The notes beneath the pieces were generated by a model. It had not been told where the DNA came from and did no database searches. It saw nothing but the letters and a program-made list of their open reading frames with translations. The position numbers were made by a program, and so were the translations under genes. From the NCBI RefSeq assembly GCF_027938815.1, contig NZ_CP115913.1, positions 2,018,001 through 2,082,000 on the forward strand: a stretch of DNA of 64,000 nucleotides. Reading direction: 5' to 3'. Below are positions 25,385 through 34,911 of the stretch, piece by piece; the first letter of the stretch is position 1; each line of letters opens with the position of its first letter. The stretch comes from Oceanirhabdus sp. W0125-5. Lineage in GTDB: Bacteria; Bacillota; Clostridia; Clostridiales; Clostridiaceae.

Positions 25385-26419
25385 ATGAATATATCTAATA
25401 ATACAAAGATTGCAGATGCTGTTTTTGAAGGCGGGGGAGCAAAAGGGATTGGATTTTTAGGTGCTTTAAAAGTTATGGAAGAGAAGGGATATACTTGGAG
25501 AAATATTGCAGGAAATTCAGCGGGAGCAATTGTTGCTTCTCTTGTCGCAGTTGGATATACGGCAGATGAGCTTAAAGAGGTATTTAATGAGAATAACTGC
25601 AAAAAAATGATAGAAGAAAACTTTCAAGCTAAATGGATGCTTAGTAAAGCAGGTAAATTAATATTTAAAAAAGGAATATTTAAAGTAAGTAATATGGAAG
25701 ATTTCATTAATGAATTATTACTTGCTAAACTTAAAAGTAAATTAGGTAATAGGAAAAAAGTTAAGTTTAGAGATTTGATTATACCTGATGAAGAAGGCAA
25801 TCTTTTAAATAACCCTAAATATAAAAGGAAATATAAACTTCATATTATTGCAGCTGATATAACAAGAGGTAAAATGCTTATACTACCTGAAGATATTCAA
25901 GAGTATGGAATAGACCCTGATGATTTAGATGTAAGTATGGCTGTAAGAATGAGTATCAGCTTGCCATTTTTTATTCAACCTGTAATTATGTACAATAAGA
26001 TTTCAAAAGAAAATTGTTTCATTGTTGATGGTGGGGTTTTAAGTAATTTTCCTGTTTGGTTATTTGATGTAAATGGAGAACCTCGTTATCCTACAATAGG
26101 ATTCAAATTAGGAGGAAGTGAAGAGAAAATTAGAAAACATAAAATTACCAATATAATTAACTTTGGAAAATCAATTCTGGAAACTATGCTTGAGGCACAG
26201 GATGATATTCATATATCTGAAATGAACTACCTAAGAACAATAAAAATCAACACTAGTACTATTAAGACAACAGACTTAGATATAACACAAGAAAAGATAG
26301 ATGTGTTATGCGAATCAGGAGAAAAAAGTGCCAAAGAGTTCTTAAGGGATATGGAGGTTAATTATAGAAAGCATGTTCAATTAAGAAAGAGGAAAGATAC
26401 CCCCAAAATTAATATATGA
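25385..26419 (+). CDS. Patatin-like phospholipase, second copy type
   Basis: 344 aa. FEGGGAKGIGFLGALKVMEEKG is the oxyanion loop, GNSAGAIVASL the nucleophile elbow and DGGVLSNFPVWLFD the catalytic Asp region. Its order of motifs and C-terminal TMLEAQDDIHISEMNYLRTIKINT parallel TILESQSNIHLNSHDWHRTIYIDT in the first patatin, so the two are paralogues, though well diverged. AAGGAGGGGG 4-5 bases upstream selects ATG 25385. The gene is probably monocistronic or co-transcribed with the MBL-rhodanese gene 70 bases downstream. Confidence 0.9.
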   Translation: MNISNNTKIADAVFEGGGAKGIGFLGALKVMEEKGYTWRNIAGNSAGAIVASLVAVGYTADELKEVFNENNCKKMIEENFQAKWMLSKAGKLIFKKGIFKVSNMEDFINELLLAKLKSKLGNRKKVKFRDLIIPDEEGNLLNNPKYKRKYKLHIIAADITRGKMLILPEDIQEYGIDPDDLDVSMAVRMSISLPFFIQPVIMYNKISKENCFIVDGGVLSNFPVWLFDVNGEPRYPTIGFKLGGSEEKIRKHKITNIINFGKSILETMLEAQDDIHISEMNYLRTIKINTSTIKTTDLDITQEKIDVLCESGEKSAKEFLRDMEVNYRKHVQLRKRKDTPKINI

Positions 26420-26489
26420 GATATAAAGAACTAAAATATTTAAAACTTCATATTATGAAATGATAACATTTATAATTGGAGAACAATAC

Positions 26490-27533
26490 ATGTATTTTGA
26501 ACAATTAAATCCAGATGATTGCATGAGTTATATGATTTTCGATGAGAAGAAGAAGAGTGCTGTTATTATTGATCCAAAGCTTGATTATGTGGACTTTTAT
26601 TTAAATCTATTAGAAGAGAAGGATGGGAAATTAATAATGGTAATTGACACTCATACTCATGCTGATCATTTAAGTGGAGCGCCATTACTAGTTGAAAAAA
26701 CAAATTGTACTTACGCTATGCATAAGAATACTGAGGTTTCCTGTGTTACTTTAAGAGTTAAGGATAATGACAAGATAGCTATTGAGGATATTGAACTTAA
26801 AGTTATTTATACCCCAGGACACACAAATGATGCTATTTGCTTAATTTTTGAAGATAAAATATTCACTGGAGATTTTCTCTTCTTAGATGAGGGAGGAGGA
26901 AGAAATGACCTGCCAACAGGAGATATGGATAAACACTGGAAAAGCTTAAAGAAGGTTAAAAAATTACCTGACTATCTTATTGTGTGTCCAGGTCATAATT
27001 ACACTGAGGCATCAGTATCAACCCTATGGCTTCAAAAACAAAAAAATCCATACTTTAAATTTAAGTGTAGAGATGATTTTAAAAAATACTTAAATAAGAA
27101 TAAACCAGCAGAACCTCCTAAGTGGCTTTTTGATGTAGTGAATGCTAATAAGATGTGTAATAAGGATTTATCTGCGGTAGAAATACCTTCTCTAGACGCA
27201 GTATGCCAAAGTGCTGTAAAAAGATATAGACAACCTCTTCTTTTTATAACACCTGAACAGTTAAAGGAAAAAATTAATAAAAATGAGGATATAGTGATTT
27301 TGGATGTTCGTACCCAAAAAGAATTAATCAATGGATATCCTTTGCTGGAGGGTTCAATTAATATACCTTTAGGTCAACTATCCTCAAGTTTAGATAAACT
27401 TGATAAGTATAAAGAGAAGGAAATCATTATTATATGTAGAAGGGGATTTAAATCAAGAATGGCTTCAAAGCTGCTAACAAAAGCAGGATTTAAAAAGGTA
27501 TATATTCTTAAAGGTGGAATAAGTTCGTATTAG
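26490..27533 (+). CDS. MBL-fold hydrolase fused to a rhodanese domain (persulfide dioxygenase-like)
   Basis: 347 aa. The N-terminal metallo-beta-lactamase domain has THTHADHLSG (metal ligands, ~residue 55), TPGHTND, FTGDFLF and CPGHNYTE. The C-terminal rhodanese domain (~residues 265-347) has ILDVRTQKELINGYPLLEGSINIPL and the active-site loop CRRGFKSR with its catalytic Cys. This domain order is known for ETHE1-like persulfide dioxygenases and sulfur-transfer MBL proteins, so a role in persulfide or sulfide handling is likely. TTGGAG upstream of ATG 26490 supports this start. Confidence 0.85.
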   Translation: MYFEQLNPDDCMSYMIFDEKKKSAVIIDPKLDYVDFYLNLLEEKDGKLIMVIDTHTHADHLSGAPLLVEKTNCTYAMHKNTEVSCVTLRVKDNDKIAIEDIELKVIYTPGHTNDAICLIFEDKIFTGDFLFLDEGGGRNDLPTGDMDKHWKSLKKVKKLPDYLIVCPGHNYTEASVSTLWLQKQKNPYFKFKCRDDFKKYLNKNKPAEPPKWLFDVVNANKMCNKDLSAVEIPSLDAVCQSAVKRYRQPLLFITPEQLKEKINKNEDIVILDVRTQKELINGYPLLEGSINIPLGQLSSSLDKLDKYKEKEIIIICRRGFKSRMASKLLTKAGFKKVYILKGGISSY

Positions 27534-27541
27534 GAAAAAAT

Positions 27542-27594
27542 GTCTGTGTACCAGACCCCTAGGAAATAAATTCCTTGGGGTCTGGTACACAGAC
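27542..27594. terminator. Palindromic terminator with TGTGTACCAG core (copy 2)
   Basis: A 24-bp stem with a single mismatch (GTCTGTGTACCAGACCCC and its complement plus TAGGAA/TTCCTT) and a 5-base loop, between the converging MBL-rhodanese and acetyltransferase genes. It shares TGTGTACCAG with hairpins at 20465 and 49178. Confidence 0.8.
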
Positions 27595-27612
27595 GTGTTT
27601 TTATAATGAGGT

Positions 27613-28506
27613 TTATTTGATTATAGAATAATAATTCATTATAGACGTGACTTCAAAGCCGCATGATTTATATAGATTTAATGCGGTACTATTTTCAGTA
27701 ACTACTTGAAGTTTCACTTCTTGTGCATTGCTATCTTTAAATTTTTCAATGGATTTCATTAGAATTTCTCTACCATAACCCTTACCTCTAAATTCAGGAA
27801 GCACTCCTAACCCATAGATTCCACCAACTCCATGATTAAGCTCTAGATTTACCTTGCCTATAATTTTTGAATCAAATTCAGCAATAAAGATAGTAAATCC
27901 ACTTTTATCCTCATCTTCAGGTAAGGTGATTTGTTCTTCATTGAATTCTTTGCCAGCATAAATGGCGTTCTGTATAGCGATTTCTTTTGCATCCTCATTG
28001 GTTGCTTTTCTTAAAGTAAGTTTATTAAGTAACTCCTTTTTATTTTTTAAATCTTTTAAGTACATTTCGTATTCTGAAAAATCATAAATAGCTCCTGTTG
28101 TTTTTATAAATTCCTGACCAGATAAGGAACGTTTATCACTTAGTAAAAGCATTTTATCGCATGATCTCAAATTAAATTCATCTTTAACTTTAGTATATAA
28201 ATCTTTAAATATACCCTTTCTTCTAAAATCAGGATGAACCATGCCGTTCACTTCTATCTCAGACGAACCGAAATGACATATCCCAATATAACCAATAAGT
28301 AAATTATCTTCATAAAACATAAATTCATTATGTTCGTTTAGTATTTCTTGGTGGTATTTAGATGCTTCAAGTTTATAGTCTAATTCTAATTTTAGTGATA
28401 TCTGATCTTTTTTTATACAAATACTTTCTAAATTTTTAATCTGAGTATAATCCTTTTCTGATAACTTCTCTTTTAATTCTATCCTTGTATTTGATATGAT
28501 TTTCAA
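27613..28506 (-). CDS. Tandem-domain GNAT acetyltransferase
   Basis: 297 aa with two GNAT domains. In the first (residues ~1-135), NGMVHPDFRRKGIFKDLYTKV has an acetyl-CoA loop R-R-K-G-I-F. In the second (~150-297), GIYGLGVLPEFRGKGYGREILMKSIEKF has the canonical R-G-K-G-Y-G loop and TENSTALNLYKSCGFEVTSIMNYY the C-terminal block. Such double-GNAT proteins resemble mycothiol synthase-like and other small-molecule acetyltransferases; only the second site may be catalytic. The substrate is unknown. Confidence 0.85.
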   Translation of the reverse strand: MKIISNTRIELKEKLSEKDYTQIKNLESICIKKDQISLKLELDYKLEASKYHQEILNEHNEFMFYEDNLLIGYIGICHFGSSEIEVNGMVHPDFRRKGIFKDLYTKVKDEFNLRSCDKMLLLSDKRSLSGQEFIKTTGAIYDFSEYEMYLKDLKNKKELLNKLTLRKATNEDAKEIAIQNAIYAGKEFNEEQITLPEDEDKSGFTIFIAEFDSKIIGKVNLELNHGVGGIYGLGVLPEFRGKGYGREILMKSIEKFKDSNAQEVKLQVVTENSTALNLYKSCGFEVTSIMNYYSIIK

Positions 28507-29179
28507 AAAGTAACCTCGCTTTATTAATTATTTTTAATTCTATAATTCTATTATCAAGTTTATGAAGAGATAAGTATTTTATACTTTGATTTTACCTGCA
28601 ATTTGGTTGGTTTCCAATAATTATTTTTATTATGATTTAAAATTGTACTATTTGAAGTGAGTGTAGAAGGTAAGTATAATAACAAGATATTTAGCTATAT
28701 GGTAATAATTAAATATATTAAAAATTAATAGATAAATTGAATAAAGAATGCAAGGGAGTTGCATAACTGTATTCCCCTGTGAATGATTTATGATAATAAT
28801 AAGAGTGAGGCATATTGATGCTTACGTGTAAGTGTGTTGTGGAAAAGTGAAAATTTGGAATAGATTTCAATGTAATTAAATTTTAAAGAAATAAAAGTTT
28901 TCGATTAAAGAAAAAAACAGGTATTTTAATGGAGTTAAGGGTATACTATGGGTATGGAATAACAGTTGTAGTGACAAATTTCACTAAATGGTAATAATGG
29001 TAGTCGAAATTGCTTGAAATTTAGCAAAATTCGTGATAAACTTTGAATTACATCAGAATTATAAAATTTTTCAGGAATATGCAAGAGTGGATAAAGTGAC
29101 TTGCAAAAACGGATTTTAAATTCCAGTAAATTTTGATTCGGATAAGGATGTTTTTCAATTATTAGAGGGGGGAAAGATA
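28507..29179. other. Long intergenic region upstream of sstT
   Basis: 673 bases without a convincing gene on either strand. GAGGGGGGA directly before 29180 is the sstT ribosome site. I could not match it to a T-box, lysine, glycine or SAM riboswitch by conserved motifs. A long structured leader or a decayed gene are both possible. Confidence 0.45.
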
Positions 29180-30418
29180 ATGAAAAATTTATTAAGACAA
29201 TGGAATCGATTGAGTTTGGTTAAAAGAATTATAATTGGTTTAATCGTTGGTATTATTTTAGCTCTTATTGCACCTAATGCAGCAAAACCAATCGCAATTT
29301 TCGGTTCTTTATTTGTAGGTGCTTTAAAAGCAGTTGCACCAATATTGGTATTCTTCTTAGTTATGTCGGCCATATCTCAACATAAGAGTGGTCATAAAAC
29401 TAATATGAAATCAATAGTTGTACTATATCTTTTAGGAACATTTTTGGCGGGACTTGTTGCTGTTATAGCAAGCTTCCTATTCCCAGTATCTTTAACACTT
29501 GGAGCAGGAGTAGAAAGTGTATCCCCTCCAGGCGGAGTTGTTGAGGTATTAAAAGCATTGCTTATGAATGTAGTAGATAACCCAGTAAAAGCATTGTTTA
29601 ATGCTAACTACATTGGTATATTAACTTGGGCATTACTACTTGGTCTTGCTTTAAAAAATGCACCAGATACTACTAAAACAATGATTAGTAATTTCTCAGA
29701 TGCATTATCTCAAGTTGTAAGATGGGTAATTAGTTTAGCGCCACTTGGTATTATGGGTCTTGTATTTGATACAATTGCTACACAAGGTATTGGTGCTTTA
29801 ATGAGCTATGGAAGTTTACTTGTTTTATTAGTTGGATGTATGTTGTTTATGGCATTTATCGTAAATCCATTAATAACATTCATAGGTATTCGTCAAAATC
29901 CATATCCTCTTGTATTAAAGTGCTTAAAGGATAGTGGTATAACAGCATTCTTTACACGTAGTTCAGCTGCGAATATTCCAGTTAACATGACTTTATGTGA
30001 AGAATTAGGTTTAGATAAAGATAATTACTCAGTGTCAATTCCACTTGGTGCCACTGTAAACATGGCTGGTGCAGCAATTACAATCTCTGTATTAACACTT
30101 GCAGCAGTTAACACATTAGGTATTCAAGTAGATATTGGTACAGCATTAATATTAAGTATACTTTCAGCAGTAAGTGCTTGTGGAGCTTCAGGAGTAGCTG
30201 GTGGTTCATTACTATTAATTCCTCTAGCATGTAGTTTATTTGGTATTCCAAATGATGTAGCAATGCAAGTAGTTGGTGTAGGATTTGTTGTAGGAGTTAT
30301 TCAAGACTCTGCTGAAACAGCACTTAACTCTTCAACAGATGCACTTTTCACAGCAGTAGCTGAGTTTGCACAATGGAGAAAAGAAGGAAAGAAAATAGTT
30401 ATTAGTAAGAAAAAATAA
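29180..30418 (+). CDS. sstT: Sodium:serine/threonine symporter
   Basis: 412 aa, the usual length for SstT (DAACS family). The N-terminus [29 protein letters not shown], the [14 protein letters not shown] segment and the hairpin region [47 protein letters not shown] are characteristic. [25 protein letters not shown] and [21 protein letters not shown] complete the substrate site. It imports serine and threonine with sodium. GAGGGGGGAAAG precedes the ATG. Its terminator has been split by an insertion sequence. Confidence 0.95.
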   Translation: MKNLLRQWNRLSLVKRIIIGLIVGIILALIAPNAAKPIAIFGSLFVGALKAVAPILVFFLVMSAISQHKSGHKTNMKSIVVLYLLGTFLAGLVAVIASFLFPVSLTLGAGVESVSPPGGVVEVLKALLMNVVDNPVKALFNANYIGILTWALLLGLALKNAPDTTKTMISNFSDALSQVVRWVISLAPLGIMGLVFDTIATQGIGALMSYGSLLVLLVGCMLFMAFIVNPLITFIGIRQNPYPLVLKCLKDSGITAFFTRSSAANIPVNMTLCEELGLDKDNYSVSIPLGATVNMAGAAITISVLTLAAVNTLGIQVDIGTALILSILSAVSACGASGVAGGSLLLIPLACSLFGIPNDVAMQVVGVGFVVGVIQDSAETALNSSTDALFTAVAEFAQWRKEGKKIVISKKK

Positions 30419-30490
30419 AATAGTGTTTAGATATTAAGAAACCTCTATGGATTAAAATGTACCCTTTGTCAAGGACATTATAAAAAAAGA

Positions 30491-31351
30491 CTATGCAGCA
30501 GCTTGAAGATGATTTCTGAATGATACAGGAGTCATCTTCTTTAAATTCCATTGATATCTGTAATTGTTATAGTAATCCATGTATTCATCTATTTCATCTT
30601 TAAGCTCGTCCAGAGCTGTGCATGATTTAATGTAAGCCTCATCCTTAAAATGTCCAAAGAATGATTCTTGAGGTGCATTATCCCAACAATTTCCTCGTCT
30701 AGACATTGATTGTCCTAATCCAAAACTTTTCACTAACTTTTGGAAATTGGGGCTAGTGTAATGTGCTCCTTGATCTGAATGGATAAAGGCATCAGGGGCA
30801 AGAGTAATATCTTTATTATTCAATAATTTATATATTGTATCAGTGGCGATATCTAGCGATAAGCTAGTGGCTACGTTATAAGCTAGTATCTCATTAGTAG
30901 AACCGTCTTTAATCGTAGATAGATATGCTCTTTTGTTATTACCATACGTTAGATAAGTTATATCTGTAAGCAGTACTTTTCCGGGGATATTTTGTTTAAA
31001 CTCTCTATTCAATAAATTAGGGACAACTCTGTGCTCATGGGTGGCTTTCGCCATTCTTCTATAAGGATTAGCCTTCCTTATGGGGCAAACAATGTTGTAT
31101 TTTCTCATTATTCTCCTTATACGCTTTAAATTATATACAATACCAAACTGACCGTCTAATGTCAGTTTAATTTGACGAGCACCTTTTTTACGATTCTTGA
31201 ACTTGTATGCTTTTAAAATCAAGTCTTTTGCTACTTCATCACAAAGCTCTCGCTTATTTCTTGATTCCATGGCTGTTGCAGAAAAATAATTATAGTATCC
31301 TGACCTTGATACGCCCGATAGATTACATAAATAACTAATCATATTTTTCAA
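30491..31351 (-). CDS. IS3-family transposase OrfB (catalytic part)
   Basis: 286 residues from a TTG codon, but the frame is open further upstream and overlaps the end of orfA. It contains GVSRSGYYNY, the HTH-21-like region, and the rve-type DDE core: LLTDITYL, FIHSDQGAHYTSPNF and RGNCWDNAPQESFFGHFKDE. In IS3 elements OrfB is made as an OrfAB fusion by a -1 ribosomal frameshift. The slippery AAAG lies in the last codons of orfA (near 31412-31416), giving ...MTRK followed by EIKILPKDKF. Confidence 0.9.
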   Translation of the reverse strand: MKNMISYLCNLSGVSRSGYYNYFSATAMESRNKRELCDEVAKDLILKAYKFKNRKKGARQIKLTLDGQFGIVYNLKRIRRIMRKYNIVCPIRKANPYRRMAKATHEHRVVPNLLNREFKQNIPGKVLLTDITYLTYGNNKRAYLSTIKDGSTNEILAYNVATSLSLDIATDTIYKLLNNKDITLAPDAFIHSDQGAHYTSPNFQKLVKSFGLGQSMSRRGNCWDNAPQESFFGHFKDEAYIKSCTALDELKDEIDEYMDYYNNYRYQWNLKKMTPVSFRNHLQAAA

Positions 31352-31407
31352 GTTATATTTTTTAACTGTATCTCTTATTATTATAAACTTGTCCTTAGGA
31401 AGTATTT

Positions 31408-31827
31408 TTATTTCTTTCGCGTCATCATCCTTTCCATCATATCGAGCTTTTTTAGAAGTTCGTTCTCAGCTTTCAGTAAATTATTTTGTGCTTGGAGTCG
31501 TGCATATTTCTCCTCTAAAGAAAGCTCTTTAGTTGTTGGCTTTCCTGAATTGTTTCTTCTTGTATCAGCTAAACCACATACACCATTATGTCTATAAGCA
31601 GCTCTCCACCTTTTACCAGATGATCTTACTCTTTCAATTCCTATGATATCTACATCAAATCCACATTCTTCGAATATTTCTCTAGGGAATTTTCCGTTCT
31701 GATTCTCAGCTATAAAGATTTTTTTGAATTCATCAGTATACGTAATTGCTTTATTAGTGACATTTTTTACGTATTTGTTTTGTGCCAAAGTTTCTATTTG
31801 TTCTTCTGTAAATATCTTTTTACTCAT
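31408..31827 (-). CDS. IS3-family OrfA (DNA-binding part)
   Basis: 139 aa. The N-terminal ~60 residues are an HTH of the transposase-8/helix-turn-helix type (TDEFKKIFIAENQNGKFPREIFEECGFDVDIIG), followed by RVRSSGKRWRAAYRHNGVCGLADTRRNN and a C-terminal leucine-zipper-like helix (LSLEEKYARLQAQNNLLKAENELLKKLDMMER). The ATG follows GGGGGATAAAAA. It probably binds the element ends and regulates transposition. Confidence 0.85.
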   Translation of the reverse strand: MSKKIFTEEQIETLAQNKYVKNVTNKAITYTDEFKKIFIAENQNGKFPREIFEECGFDVDIIGIERVRSSGKRWRAAYRHNGVCGLADTRRNNSGKPTTKELSLEEKYARLQAQNNLLKAENELLKKLDMMERMMTRKK

Positions 31828-32054
31828 TTTTTATCCCCCGAATTCTCATTTATTTAATTATACATAAAAATACCCTATAAAGTAGACTTTTTTTATAGTG
31901 TCTACTCTATAGGGTACATTTTAGATTACCATAGAGGTTTTTTTTATAAAATTTCTATAAATAAATCACTAATATAGTATTTTTATGGTAACACAGAAAT
32001 ATTATAATATATGCGCAATTTGTGATTAAAGATATTTGATATGGGAGGGACAAT

Positions 32055-33434
32055 ATGATTATTAGAAATTTATCTGAGTATTTAAATGGATGTACAAACT
32101 ATACAGAACTAAGAACTCAAAGAAATCTTGATCAAAGAATAGTTATGTTAAATGGTAATATGGTACAAAACTCAAAGGAAGAAAAGAGTGGGGTTAGTGC
32201 AAGGGTTCGCTGCAATGGTTCTTGGGGATTTGCATCTGCAACTGATATGGATGAAGAAACAATAAAAGCTGTAATAGAGTCTGCTAATAATAATGCAAAT
32301 TTATTAGGAAGTAAAATATCTAAAAATTCAGAAGGATTCTCGGTTTTTGAAGATTCGGTGGAGAAAGATCTTTCAACAAAGAAAAGAAGATCTACTCAAA
32401 GCGAAGTTATGGGATTCTTAAAAGAAGTTGATGAATACATTGATAAAAAGTACACTGATTTGAGCAGTAGAACCGTTGTTTTAAGCACTCTTGATATGGA
32501 AAAGAACCTTATTACATCTCAGGGAGCTTCAGCGTATACATTTACTCCAAGAAGCTTTGTGTATATTGCAATGAAAATAGAAAAAAATGGGGAAGTAACT
32601 GAGGTAGGAGGTTTAGTTGGTGATGCTGGTCAATTTGAAGATAACTTTGAAAGTACAGAGAAGATATTTGAGAAAATTGACGAGACATATGAGCATCTTA
32701 AGAAAAAGTGTGATGGTGTTTTTGCTGAAGCTGGACTTAAGGAATGTATACTTGATGCAGACTTAGCGGGTATACTTGCTCATGAAGCTATTGGACATAC
32801 TACTGAGGCAGATATAGTATTAGGGGGCTCTGTAGCGGGTGATTATTTAAATGAGAAAGTGGCAAGTGAACTTATAACATTAGTTGACTTTGCAAACACT
32901 GCATTAGGTAAGCAGTGCCCAATACCTATTTATATTGATGATGAAGGTGTAACTGCAAAGGATGTAACAATTATAGAAGATGGAGTATTAAAAAGTTTTA
33001 TGCACAATAGAGATTCAGCAAATTATTTTGACGTTGAAGCTACTGGTAACGGTAGAGCATATCAATTTAATGATGAGCCATTAATAAGAATGAGAAATAC
33101 AGCTATTCTACCTGGAAAAAGCAAGCTTGAGGATATGATTGCTTCTATAGAAGATGGATATTACTTAATTAAACCAAGTAATGGTCAAGCTGATTCTACA
33201 AGTGAGTTTATGTTTGGAGTAACCTTAGGTTATGAAATCAAAAATGGTAAACTTGGGCGAGCTATAAAAGATACTACAATATCAGGTGTTGCATTTGATG
33301 TTTTAAAGACAGTAACAATGGTTTCGGATGATATGTCATGGTCAGCAGCAGGTATGTGTGGTAAAAAGCAACCAATTCCTGTGGGAATGGGCGGACCAGC
33401 AATAAAATGTAAAATAAATATAGGAGGTAGATAA
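32055..33434 (+). CDS. tldD: TldD-family metalloprotease subunit
   Basis: 459 aa, full length. The zinc site HEAIGHTTEAD (H-E-x-x-x-H, ~residue 242) is intact, preceded by ECILDADLAGILA. The C-terminal SGVAFDVLKTVTMVSDDMSWSAAGMCGKKQPIPVGMGGPAIK is typical. With TldE it forms a heterodimeric protease that removes leader peptides in microcin B17 maturation and degrades unfolded or short peptides. The partner gene follows after 2 bases. GGGAGGGA precedes the ATG. Confidence 0.9.
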   Translation: MIIRNLSEYLNGCTNYTELRTQRNLDQRIVMLNGNMVQNSKEEKSGVSARVRCNGSWGFASATDMDEETIKAVIESANNNANLLGSKISKNSEGFSVFEDSVEKDLSTKKRRSTQSEVMGFLKEVDEYIDKKYTDLSSRTVVLSTLDMEKNLITSQGASAYTFTPRSFVYIAMKIEKNGEVTEVGGLVGDAGQFEDNFESTEKIFEKIDETYEHLKKKCDGVFAEAGLKECILDADLAGILAHEAIGHTTEADIVLGGSVAGDYLNEKVASELITLVDFANTALGKQCPIPIYIDDEGVTAKDVTIIEDGVLKSFMHNRDSANYFDVEATGNGRAYQFNDEPLIRMRNTAILPGKSKLEDMIASIEDGYYLIKPSNGQADSTSEFMFGVTLGYEIKNGKLGRAIKDTTISGVAFDVLKTVTMVSDDMSWSAAGMCGKKQPIPVGMGGPAIKCKINIGGR

Positions 33435-33436
33435 TT

Positions 33437-34735
33437 ATGAAGGGAAGAAAAATAACTAATTATTGTCTACAAGCTATCAAAGATAAGGGTATAGACAAAG
33501 GGGAATGTGTTTATACAACTAGTGATAAATATGAGTTTAACATAAATCATGGAGAAATCTCATTACTTAGAACAACAATGGACAGCTCATTAAATGTTAA
33601 GGTTATTAATGATAATAAAGCGGGATCTATATCAATAAATAAGACTAATAAAGAGGCAGTAGACACTGCTATCGATAATGCAATAGAGTTATGTAACTCA
33701 TCTCAGGCTGATGAAGCTAATGATATAGCTCCTTATCAACCAGCAGAAGAGTTCAATGCTGGAAACAGTGAACCTGAACTAGAGAAAATGTTTGATTTAT
33801 CAAAGGGATTATGTGAAGCTGTAGCTAAAGAGTTTCCTAAAATTAAGTTTGAGGAATCTATATTTCAGTTTACAGTATCAAAGCAATACTTTAGCAATAC
33901 TAATGGAGTTGACTTTGTTACAAATAAAGGGAAATATGAATTGCAAGTAATGTTCACAGCAAAAGATGGAAAGAAAACATCCTCCTTTAACTATACTGGT
34001 ATTTCTTTAAAAGAAATTGGCAAAAATCTTATAGAGTTAGGTACAATAAGAAGTATAATGGCTCAATCTGTTCAAGAACTAGATGCAAAGCCGCTTTTAG
34101 ATAAGTTTGTTGGTGATATTATAATTACACCAGATTGTTTAGGTTCAATTTTATATTATTATCTTGCAGTATTTTTAGCTGATGGCGCACTAATAAGTGG
34201 AACCAGCAGACTAAAGGATAGTTTAAATGAAAAGATTGCAAGTGAAAAGCTTACATTTAGTTCAAATCCAACTAGCGATGAAATTGCAGGTGGGTATTTT
34301 GTAACTAGAGATGGATTTAAAGCAGAAGATTTCTCAATAATTGAAAAAGGGGTTTTAAAATCATTTGTTTTAGGATTGTATGGTGCTAACAAGACAGGGG
34401 TAGAAAGAGCTAAGAACTCAGGGGATATTTTTGTAGTAGACCCAGGTGATAAATCTTTTGAAGAGATGGTTAAAAACACTAAAAAGGGAATTCTTATCTC
34501 AAGATTCTCAGGAGGATATCCAAATAGTAATGGTGATTTCTCAGGTGTTGCAAAAAATAGTTTCTATATTGAAAATGGGGAAATAAAGCATGCTATTACT
34601 GAAACTATGGTCTCAGGAAATCTATATGACTTATTCAATGATATAGTTGATATATCAAGTGAAAGAGTAAACTTTGGTAGTTCTATATTGCCTTGGGTTC
34701 AGGCTAAAGGAGTTACTATTTCTGGAAAAGTTTAA
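33437..34735 (+). CDS. tldE: TldE/PmbA-family protease partner subunit
   Basis: 432 aa. It lacks the HExxxH zinc motif, as expected for TldE/PmbA, and has GDIIITPDCLGSILYYYLAVFLADGALISGTSRLKDSLNEKIASEKLTFSSNP and the C-terminal RFSGGYPNSNGDFSGVAKNSFYIENGEI plus ETMVSGNLYDLFNDI blocks of the family. It forms the closed chamber of the protease with TldD. Genes are translationally close (2-base gap; GGAGG lies within the end of tldD). It ends at a perfect terminator. Confidence 0.9.
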   Translation: MKGRKITNYCLQAIKDKGIDKGECVYTTSDKYEFNINHGEISLLRTTMDSSLNVKVINDNKAGSISINKTNKEAVDTAIDNAIELCNSSQADEANDIAPYQPAEEFNAGNSEPELEKMFDLSKGLCEAVAKEFPKIKFEESIFQFTVSKQYFSNTNGVDFVTNKGKYELQVMFTAKDGKKTSSFNYTGISLKEIGKNLIELGTIRSIMAQSVQELDAKPLLDKFVGDIIITPDCLGSILYYYLAVFLADGALISGTSRLKDSLNEKIASEKLTFSSNPTSDEIAGGYFVTRDGFKAEDFSIIEKGVLKSFVLGLYGANKTGVERAKNSGDIFVVDPGDKSFEEMVKNTKKGILISRFSGGYPNSNGDFSGVAKNSFYIENGEIKHAITETMVSGNLYDLFNDIVDISSERVNFGSSILPWVQAKGVTISGKV

Positions 34736-34773
34736 ATATTGATTAGATAAATTTGAATGGCAATAAGTGTTAT

Positions 34774-34816
34774 AAACACCTAGATAAACATAAAAAGTTT
34801 ATCTAGGTGTTTATTT
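34774..34816 (+). terminator. Terminator after tldE
   Basis: A perfect 16-bp stem (AAACACCTAGATAAAC / GTTTATCTAGGTGTTT), a 7-base loop, then ATTTATG. Confidence 0.85.
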
Positions 34817-34911
34817 ATGTTTTAAAATTGTTAATACAAAAATAGTTTGTAATGGTTTAGAATGGAATTAAATATATATTAAAAATAATATAATTAAAAA
34901 GAGGTATGATT

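Larger units (their letters stand above)
30453..31923 (-). mobile_element. IS3-family (IS150-type) insertion sequence
   Basis: 1471 bp with inverted ends TAAAATGTACCCT (30453-30465) and its complement at 31911-31923; further inside, ATAAAAAAAGACT and ATAAAAAAAGTCT also match. A 3-base duplication GAT flanks it (30450-30452, 31924-31926), the length expected for IS3. It carries orfA and orfB in the usual -1 frame relation. Both frames are intact. Confidence 0.85.
30439..31945 (+). terminator. sstT terminator, split in its loop by an IS3-family element
   Basis: The left arm AAACCTCTATGG (30439-30450) and right arm CCATAGAGGTTT (31929-31940), followed by TTTTT, form a perfect 12-bp stem once the element and one GAT copy are removed. 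The loop would be ATTA. The insertion point is in this loop, so the functional terminator is broken. Confidence 0.75.

Noticed and set aside
28790..28870. Possible riboswitch before sstT
   Set aside because: Short repeats such as GAGTGAGGC were inspected but the conserved cores of T-box, lysine, glycine and SAM riboswitches are absent.
29155..29373. Minus-strand frame over the start of sstT
   Set aside because: Antisense to a well-supported transporter and lacking a ribosome site.
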